Below are positions 57,958 to 64,000 of a stretch of 64,000 bases of DNA, one piece after another. The stretch is from Methanobrevibacter sp. UBA412. Its GTDB lineage: Archaea; Methanobacteriota; Methanobacteria; Methanobacteriales; Methanobacteriaceae. The notes under the pieces were generated by a model. It ran no database searches. It was not told where the DNA came from and saw only the letters and a program-made list of their open reading frames with translations. Within the stretch, counting starts at the first letter, position 1. Each line of letters begins with the position of its first letter. The translations under genes and the position numbers were made by a program. The DNA lies in assembly GCA_002495685.1 (NCBI GenBank), contig DAGJ01000021.1:552-64551 (forward strand). Reading direction: 5' to 3'.

Positions 57958-59661
57958 TAAGGTGTCGCCAGCGTTTACAGTATCTCCTTCGTTGATGAAA
58001 ATTTCTTTGACTTGTCCGTCTTTTTCGGCTTGAATATCATTTTCCATTTTCATAGCTTCTAATACTGCTACAACGTCACCTTCTTTAACTTTATCGCCAA
58101 CGTTTACTTTGAGTTTTAAAATCATTCCTTGCATTGAAGAGGTTAATGCACCTTCAACTGGTGTGAATGGACCTTTATCTGTTGCTTCATCAATTTCCAT
58201 AAATCCAGTTGGCATGATTTTAACATCGAAAACATCACCATCTACTTCTACAGCATATTCTGTAGGTATGTTAACTCCTTCATTAGTCATATCTGCTTGT
58301 TTAGGAGATAATAATTCTTCTTCTTCAACTTCTCCTTTTAAGAATTTAGTTGCAAGTGCAGGGAATAATGCAAGTGTTAAAATATCTTCATCTTTTTTAA
58401 TTAAACCCTCTTTTTCCCCTTGTTTTTTGAATTTTTCATATTCAGGTTTAAGTAAATCTGCAGGTCTGCAATCTATTGGTTTTTCATCACCAATAATTTT
58501 TTTAGCTAATCTTTTATTAACTGGTGCAGGTGGTCTACCATAATTTCCTTTCATATACTCTTTTACTTCATTACTAACGTTTTTGTAACGTTTACCACCA
58601 AGTACATTCATTACAGATTGGATTCCTACAATTTGACTAGTTGGAGTTACAAGTGGAGGGTATCCCATGTCTTTTCTAACACGTGGCATTTCTTCAAGAA
58701 CATCTTGATAACGATCAAGAGCATTTTGTTCTTTTAATTGGGATATAAGATTACTTAACATTCCTCCAGGAATTTGGTAAGTTAAAACATCAGTATCAAT
58801 ACGTTCTGCAATTGGATCAATTAAGCTGGAATATTTTTCTCGTATTTTTTCGAAATATTTTTTAATATGATTTAGTTTCTTTAAACTTAATTTAGTATCA
58901 TATTCTGTTCCACTTAAAGATGCTACTATTGTTTCAGTTGGAGGTTGACTTGTACCCCATGCGAGTGGTGAAATTGCAGTATCTAAAATATCAACACCTG
59001 CTTGACAAGCAGCATAGTAACTTATAGGACTCATACCACTAGTACAATGTGAGTGTAAATTTATTAGTAAACCAGTTTCTTCTTTCAATCTGGTTATTAA
59101 TTCATAAGTTGTTGAAGGGTTAATTAAACCAGCCATATCCTTAATTGAAATTGAATCACAATCTAATGCTTCTAATTCTTTAGCTAATTCAACATATTTA
59201 TCAATAGTGTGCACTGGACTTATAGTGTAACTTATTGTACCTTGTACATGTCCACCTGCATTTTTAGCTACTTCAATAGATTTTTTCATATTTCTTACAT
59301 CATTTAAAGCATCGAAGATTCTGAAAATATCAACACCATTTTCATAAGATTTTTCCACAAATTTAGTTACAACATCATCAGGATAATTTTTATAAGCAAG
59401 TAAGTTTTGTCCACGAAGTAACATTTGTATAGGTGTTTTTGTAATATTTTCCTTTAAAACTCTTAATCTTTCCCATGGATCCTCATTCAAATATCTTATA
59501 CAAGAATCAAATGTTGCTCCTCCCCAAGCTTCTAATGAGAAATATCCGATTTTATCTAATTCCTCGGCTATAGGTACCATATCTCTAGTTCTTATACGTG
59601 TTGCTAAGAGTGATTGATGCGCATCTCTTAATGCAGTTTCTGTAATTTTTGTTGATTTCAT
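57943..59661 (-). CDS. pycB: Pyruvate carboxylase subunit B
   Basis: A 572-residue carboxyltransferase plus biotin carrier that forms oxaloacetate from pyruvate together with the biotin carboxylase PycA, which is not next door. The carboxyltransferase barrel shows TETALRDAHQSLLATR at the start, LEAWGGATFDSCIRYL near residue 42, and metal-binding blocks near residue 205 (NLHSHCTSGM). The biotin carrier domain ends the protein, with the biotin on Lys538 in VLEAMKMEND. The fused length is typical of archaeal PycB and of oxaloacetate decarboxylase alpha. Methanogen context makes the carboxylase the better call. GAGGTG lies before the ATG. Confidence 0.9.
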   Translation of the reverse strand: MKSTKITETALRDAHQSLLATRIRTRDMVPIAEELDKIGYFSLEAWGGATFDSCIRYLNEDPWERLRVLKENITKTPIQMLLRGQNLLAYKNYPDDVVTKFVEKSYENGVDIFRIFDALNDVRNMKKSIEVAKNAGGHVQGTISYTISPVHTIDKYVELAKELEALDCDSISIKDMAGLINPSTTYELITRLKEETGLLINLHSHCTSGMSPISYYAACQAGVDILDTAISPLAWGTSQPPTETIVASLSGTEYDTKLSLKKLNHIKKYFEKIREKYSSLIDPIAERIDTDVLTYQIPGGMLSNLISQLKEQNALDRYQDVLEEMPRVRKDMGYPPLVTPTSQIVGIQSVMNVLGGKRYKNVSNEVKEYMKGNYGRPPAPVNKRLAKKIIGDEKPIDCRPADLLKPEYEKFKKQGEKEGLIKKDEDILTLALFPALATKFLKGEVEEEELLSPKQADMTNEGVNIPTEYAVEVDGDVFDVKIMPTGFMEIDEATDKGPFTPVEGALTSSMQGMILKLKVNVGDKVKEGDVVAVLEAMKMENDIQAEKDGQVKEIFINEGDTVNAGDTLMVIK

Positions 59662-59866
59662 GACTTTTTACACCTCTTCATGACTTCATATTATAAAATA
59701 TAATTAACAGTTAACAATATAATTTATAAATTTTTTCATAAACTATTATTATCTTAGATTTTTTTAACTAAAATAGTTATTGTTTTAAAAGGGTATATAA
59801 AGTGAATTTAAAAATCATAAAAAAAATTAAAAAAAATAGTAGAAAATTTAAAAAAAAATAGGAATT

Positions 59867-60736
59867 TTAAACTTTCAAATCAATAACCTGATTTTCACTT
59901 GATTTAACATCTAAGGAAATATCCTCTTTTAAAGGCTTAATCTTTCTAGCAATTAATAAACCAATAACCAAGTTACCTATAATAAGGAATAAATTATAAC
60001 CAATATAAATTCCAGGATACTGTACTAAATTATAACTTACAAAATGTCCTGCATAAACAGTATTTGTTAAATAAGTGAATAAATCAAATACACCATGTAA
60101 TAGAATCACACTTAATAAATTATTAGTTCTAAGGAAAACAGCACCAAGAATAATCCCAGCAGTCATAGCATAAACAACTTGAATTAAAGTATCCAATAGG
60201 GGTGCATGAGTTAAATTAATAAGATGAGCTAAACCAAAGAAAAGACTAGCTAATATTAAAGTCTTATACACTCCTCTTTTACTATGACCAAAAACAGTCA
60301 TTAAATTTTGAAGAATTAAACCTCTCATAAAGATTTCTTCATAAACTCCAACTGCAAATGAGTAAACAATCGCACCAATAATAGGAGCTAAAGTAAAAGT
60401 CATAGGATTATTAACATTTAATGTTAAAAATATGATTAACTGAACAACACCAGTTAAAATCACAAAAGAACCTAATTTAAGACCTAAACTTAAATTATGC
60501 TTACCAAAAAGATCCTTACTAAACAAGCCTAACTGTTTCATTATAAACAAAGACATAATAGCTAAAATAATTTCAGTAACACTTTCAGTAACATAAGGTA
60601 AACCTTGTGATAAATTAATTGCACTAAAAATTGTGTTTAAAACAATTCCAATAATCAAGAATAATATCAAAGAGAGTATAGTGAAAAGTAATGGTTTTCT
60701 TTTAGAAAAATTTTCTCTCGTATTTATAATAATCAC
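59867..60736 (-). CDS. CPBP family intramembrane metalloprotease
   Basis: A 289-residue membrane protein with about eight hydrophobic helices and the CPBP (CAAX protease/Abi) motifs: EEIFMRG, where the paired glutamates and arginine are in register, FFGLAHLIN for the FxxxH motif, and LLHGVFDLFT for the last. It may process prenylated proteins or signal in stress; the substrate is unknown. The start is unsure. The first start-like codon in frame is the GTG at 60736, but this GTG is itself part of the GAGGTGA ribosome-binding site, and no ATG or TTG follows for many codons. The usual start could be a non-standard ATT or ATA a few bases later. Confidence 0.8.
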   Translation of the reverse strand: MIIINTRENFSKRKPLLFTILSLILFLIIGIVLNTIFSAINLSQGLPYVTESVTEIILAIMSLFIMKQLGLFSKDLFGKHNLSLGLKLGSFVILTGVVQLIIFLTLNVNNPMTFTLAPIIGAIVYSFAVGVYEEIFMRGLILQNLMTVFGHSKRGVYKTLILASLFFGLAHLINLTHAPLLDTLIQVVYAMTAGIILGAVFLRTNNLLSVILLHGVFDLFTYLTNTVYAGHFVSYNLVQYPGIYIGYNLFLIIGNLVIGLLIARKIKPLKEDISLDVKSSENQVIDLKV

Positions 60737-60984
60737 CTCATAAATTTAAAATTTATACTTTTTTTAAAAAATTTTATCCTAATTCATTGAAAAATTAGCA
60801 AATACTTAATATTTAACTTAATAATTTATTGTTAATCAGTTTTAAAGCTTTTGGAAAATAAAACAATGAAATTAAACATTCAAAATATTAAAAACTTATC
60901 ATGCTTTTATTCAAAAAATTATTAATTATAAAAAAAATATAAACTCAAATCAAGTTAAAATATAAAAAAAGGAGTTTAAAAAAT

Positions 60985-61872
60985 ATGCTTAAAAGAAGTG
61001 AATATTTAAAATCAGATAAAATATTAGAACCTCCACTTAACATTAATTTACCCTATTTTGCATATGGACTTTTCAAACCAGACCAATTAGCATACAATAA
61101 AATCAAAAACCTAACAAAAAAACACAATTCCGGGAAAATACATGCAGAAATCTATTTAAAAGATGGAATAGCATTACTAAAACCTATAAAAACTGGTAAA
61201 TCCCTAATCAATGGTGAATTATACTATTTTAAAGAAAACATGAAAAATTTAGCCTATGACAATATCCGGGCATTTGAACCTAAAAAATTTTACAAATGGC
61301 AAGAAATCAAAGTAATAATAAATGGAAATCAGATAAAAGCAAACACTCTAATTGGGAAAGATTTTAAAAACAGTAAACTATTAAAAAATCCTAATTTTCA
61401 AAGTGAAGACCCATTCTTTAAAGAAGCATTATGTGAAATAGAATCAATAATTAAAGAAGACACTATAAATCAAGAAAAACTAGAATGGATAAACACTTCA
61501 AACTTTCAACATATTTTCAGATTACAAATGGCATACTCCCTACTTTGGACTTGTATAAAACGATTCGCATTTATAAAATACCCATTAACAGATAATTTAT
61601 CTAATCAATATAAACTAATAGCCAAAGAACCAATATTTAAGGAAAATCTTTTAAAAACAGTTAAAACAGAGAGAAAAATTTACTCCTCAGATTACCTAAA
61701 TGAAAACATATTAAATAAAAATTCTCCAGAAGAATCATTAAACTACTACTACACTCTCAGAAATTATGGAGTGCATAGAGAAACAATTTCCAAGGATTAT
61801 ATTATAATAAAAACAGGTTTACAAGAATTATTAAAAATATTTAAAGAAATAGTGAAAAATTCAAAAAAATGA
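60985..61872 (+). CDS. Gamma-glutamylcyclotransferase-like/HEPN-like two-domain protein
   Basis: A 295-residue protein with two parts. Residues 20-125 resemble the small gamma-glutamylcyclotransferase (AIG2-like) fold: YFAYGLFKPDQL near residue 25, GKSLINGELYYFK near residue 72, and IRAFEPKKFYKWQEIKVI near residue 95. Residues 130-295 are helical and end near LRNYGVHRE, where Arg259-Asn260 and His264 fit the RNxxxH active-site pattern of HEPN ribonuclease-like domains. I infer a fusion of the two. A GGAG ribosome-binding site lies before the ATG. No antitoxin-like gene is adjacent. Substrate, activity and the HEPN call all need proof. Confidence 0.55.
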   Translation: MLKRSEYLKSDKILEPPLNINLPYFAYGLFKPDQLAYNKIKNLTKKHNSGKIHAEIYLKDGIALLKPIKTGKSLINGELYYFKENMKNLAYDNIRAFEPKKFYKWQEIKVIINGNQIKANTLIGKDFKNSKLLKNPNFQSEDPFFKEALCEIESIIKEDTINQEKLEWINTSNFQHIFRLQMAYSLLWTCIKRFAFIKYPLTDNLSNQYKLIAKEPIFKENLLKTVKTERKIYSSDYLNENILNKNSPEESLNYYYTLRNYGVHRETISKDYIIIKTGLQELLKIFKEIVKNSKK

Positions 61873-61900
61873 AAATATAAATGAAAAATAGTAAATATTT

Positions 61901-61944
61901 TTAATGGTGAAGATTTTAATATTATCTTTCAAGATCACCATTAA
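61901..61944. terminator. Shared hairpin between convergent genes
   Basis: TTAATGGTGA (61901-61910) pairs perfectly with TCACCATTAA (61935-61944). On the minus strand the first arm is the last codons of the inositol phosphate synthase gene, and a T-rich run follows. For the plus-strand gene ending at 61872 it would be a downstream hairpin as well. A bidirectional terminator is likely. Confidence 0.65.
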
Positions 61945-63019
61945 GGAAAGCTTCAACTTTTTCAGCGGCAATATCATCAGTATACTGAACTGGTGGATGT
62001 TTCATAAGATATGATGAAATAGAAGTTAACTGACCACCAATACCTCTTTTTAATCCAAGTTTACAACAACGTACTGCATCAATAACACAACCAGCACTAT
62101 TAGGTGAATCTTCCACACTTAAACGTAATTCAATATTCATAGGAACATCACCAAAAGTCTTACCTTCCATTCTTAAGAAACATAATTTATTATCATTTTG
62201 CCAAGGCACATAATCACTAGGACCAATATGGATATTATGATCTTCTAATCTTTGAGGAACAACCGCTTGAACAGCTTCTGTTTTAGATTCCCGTTTAGAA
62301 CTTAAACGATCATGATTTAACATATTAAGAAAATCAGTGTTTCCCCCAGTATTAAGTTGATAAGTTCTATCAAGAGTAACTCCTCTTTCCTTAAAAAGAT
62401 TAGCTAATGTACGATGAGTTATAGTTGCACCAATTTGTGCCTTAATATCATCACCAATACAAGGTATGCCTTTATCATGGAATTTCTTCTCCCATTCACC
62501 ATTACTAACAATGAAAACAGGCATACAATTAATAAATGCAACACCAGCATCTAGGCAACATTGAGCATAAAAACGAGCAGCCTTTTCAGAACCTACTGGA
62601 AGGTAATTTAATAAAATTTCAGCACCACTATCTTTTAAAACTTGAACAACATCACAAGATTCTTCATCACTAACCATAAAAGTATAATCATCTTCATAAT
62701 TTTTCATATGAGGAGCTACACCATCAAGAACTTTCCCCATTGATACTTTAACATCAGTTTCAGGGAGATTATCATTAAAAATAGTAGTACAATTTGGTTT
62801 TTCAAAAATAGCTTCATTAACACTTTTTCCAACCTTTCTTTGATCTATATCAAATGCTGCAACTACTTCAATATCTCCAGGTTCATAATCATCAATTTTC
62901 CAATGCATTAAACCATTGGAATCTTTCTCGGTTTTATCAGAATAATAATAAATACCTTGAATAAGTGAGCTAGCACAATTCCCCATACCAACTATAGCAA
63001 TCTTAATCTTATCTACCAA
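61922..63019 (-). CDS. Myo-inositol-1-phosphate synthase
   Basis: A 365-residue NAD-dependent enzyme that converts glucose 6-phosphate to myo-inositol 1-phosphate, used in archaeal lipid head groups. The NAD loop VGMGNCASSLIQGIYYY is at residues 11-27. Further blocks are VVAAFDIDQRKVGKS near residue 55, GDDIKAQIGATITHRTLA near residue 190 and NTGGNTDFLNM near residue 226, all typical of archaeal Ino1. The start is a TTG at 63019 with GGTGA seven bases upstream. Its neighbour reads toward it. The last codons form part of a shared terminator hairpin. Confidence 0.9.
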   Translation of the reverse strand: MVDKIKIAIVGMGNCASSLIQGIYYYSDKTEKDSNGLMHWKIDDYEPGDIEVVAAFDIDQRKVGKSVNEAIFEKPNCTTIFNDNLPETDVKVSMGKVLDGVAPHMKNYEDDYTFMVSDEESCDVVQVLKDSGAEILLNYLPVGSEKAARFYAQCCLDAGVAFINCMPVFIVSNGEWEKKFHDKGIPCIGDDIKAQIGATITHRTLANLFKERGVTLDRTYQLNTGGNTDFLNMLNHDRLSSKRESKTEAVQAVVPQRLEDHNIHIGPSDYVPWQNDNKLCFLRMEGKTFGDVPMNIELRLSVEDSPNSAGCVIDAVRCCKLGLKRGIGGQLTSISSYLMKHPPVQYTDDIAAEKVEAFLNGDLER

Positions 63020-63224
63020 TTAAATTCACCTAATAATTTCTTTGTTTTATAATAAAATCTTAATAAATATAGAATATTTAAGAATAGTAAATTATAATAA
63101 TATAATATTAAATTTCATTTTATTTAAATATGATTTTTATATAAAGTGATAAAATTAAAAGTATAAAAGTATTATTTAATATAAATTAAATTCAAGTAAT
63201 AAAAAAAATTTTAAGGGAGTAAAA

Positions 63225-64000
63225 ATGGGGAAGAACATGAAGAAAGTACTATTAATAGCATTCTATTTCAATCAAGTAAACGAAATAGCATCTAAAAGAT
63301 TAAGAGCCTTAGCTAAATATTTACCTGAATATGGATGGGAACCAATAGTCATAGTTCCAAACCTTGGTAAGTTAAATATGGAAGGTTTAAATTGTGAAGT
63401 AATCCAAACTCCCTATGAAGACATGATGGATAAATGGTTAAAACGCCAAAGCACAGAAAAAGTTGAAAACACTCAACCAGTTATACGGGACTCAACAAGT
63501 GTAGATAACAAACTATTAAGTAAAATAGTAACATTCGCCGGTGAAATATTCGCTTATCCTGATGGTATGAAATATTGGTACGAACCAGCAATGGAATACT
63601 CCTCAAAAATAATAGAAGAAGAAAATATAAATGCAATAATCTCCTCATCTTGGCCAGTAACAGCACATAAAATAGGTAAAGATTTGAAAAAAAAGTATAA
63701 TATACCATGGATAGCTGACCTACGTGACTTATGGAATATGAATCCATATATAAACCATACTCATATTAGAAACTATTTTGAAAAACGTTTAGAAATTAAC
63801 ACATTTAATCATGCAGATGCACTTACAACTACAACACCTCTTGCAGCTACCACACTATCACAATTACATCCAAACAATTTAATAGTCCCAATACCTTCTG
63901 GATACGATCCAGATGACTTTAAAAAAATAAACATTATAAAAGAGAAGAATACAAAACTAAACATAACATATGCAGGATCACTATATGCAGGAAAAAGAGA
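63225..64000 (+). CDS. Glycosyltransferase, N-terminal part, cut by window edge
   Basis: An open reading frame from the ATG at 63225 continues past the right edge (258 codons visible). AAGGGAG lies six bases upstream. The visible region resembles the N-terminal Rossmann domain of GT-B (GT4-type) glycosyltransferases: KRLRALAKYLPEYGWEPIVIV near residue 24 and later IADLRDLWNMNP and the start of a second domain (LNITYAGSLYAGKR). The donor and acceptor are unknown. It may belong to a surface polysaccharide or glycolipid cluster outside the window. Confidence 0.7.
   Translation, partial: MGKNMKKVLLIAFYFNQVNEIASKRLRALAKYLPEYGWEPIVIVPNLGKLNMEGLNCEVIQTPYEDMMDKWLKRQSTEKVENTQPVIRDSTSVDNKLLSKIVTFAGEIFAYPDGMKYWYEPAMEYSSKIIEEENINAIISSSWPVTAHKIGKDLKKKYNIPWIADLRDLWNMNPYINHTHIRNYFEKRLEINTFNHADALTTTTPLAATTLSQLHPNNLIVPIPSGYDPDDFKKINIIKEKNTKLNITYAGSLYAGKR

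Overview
The window is a very AT-rich archaeal chromosome segment from a hydrogen-dependent methanogen of the order Methanobacteriales. The best guess is Methanosphaera or a close relative. The evidence is a complete methyl-coenzyme M reductase operon (mcrBDCGA), a complete methyltransferase operon (mtrEDCBAFGH), the F420-non-reducing hydrogenase operon (mvhDGA then mvhB), three methanogenesis marker proteins, an archaeal type 2 seryl-tRNA synthetase, and a secreted Asn/Thr-rich adhesin-like protein. Genus is inferred from gene content and base composition only.

Layout. 1-2.6 kb: edge of a transposase gene, a TraB-family membrane protein and comB (coenzyme M synthesis). 2.7-20 kb: the methanogenesis island, with an unassigned conserved-looking gene, mmp7, a membrane metallophosphoesterase, mmp10 (radical SAM enzyme that methylates McrA), mcrBDCGA, a hairpin-rich spacer, mtrEDCBAFGH and mmp14. 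20-23.5 kb: cobY, a PRC-barrel protein and sufC-sufB. 23.5-25.7 kb: a small DNA-binding-like protein, a palindromic iteron-like repeat array and a long spacer ending in the mvh control region. 25.7-30 kb: mvhDGA and mvhB. 30.6-33.7 kb: adhesin-like surface protein. 34-49.4 kb: housekeeping genes (pyrC, a TmcAL-like nucleotidyltransferase, FKBP isomerase, serS, pcc1, HIRAN and ARPP-1-like proteins, rpl10e, ppsA, mfnA, fumarase beta, DUF763). 49.4-55.3 kb: trm56, cobS, cbiS, larC, an acetyltransferase, queC and a small membrane protein. 55.3-56.7 kb: a second non-coding repeat locus and a decayed gene. 56.7-64 kb: an acetyltransferase with an upstream mini-ORF, pycB, a CPBP protease, a cyclotransferase-HEPN-like fusion, inositol phosphate synthase and the start of a glycosyltransferase.

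How it fits together. Mcr and Mtr carry the last steps of methanogenesis. comB and mfnA make coenzyme M and methanofuran. cobY, cobS and cbiS assemble or salvage the cobamide used by MtrA. Mmp10 modifies McrA. Mvh feeds electrons from H2 to heterodisulfide reductase, whose genes are not in the window. pycB and ppsA serve anaplerosis and gluconeogenesis.

The least explained parts are the two repeat loci (24.6-25.0 kb and 55.6-56.0 kb), the hairpin array between mcr and mtr, the symmetrical operator-like sequence around the mcr TATA box, a 17-codon leader ORF ahead of an acetyltransferase gene, and the cyclotransferase-HEPN-like fusion. I saw no rRNA, tRNA or CRISPR array.
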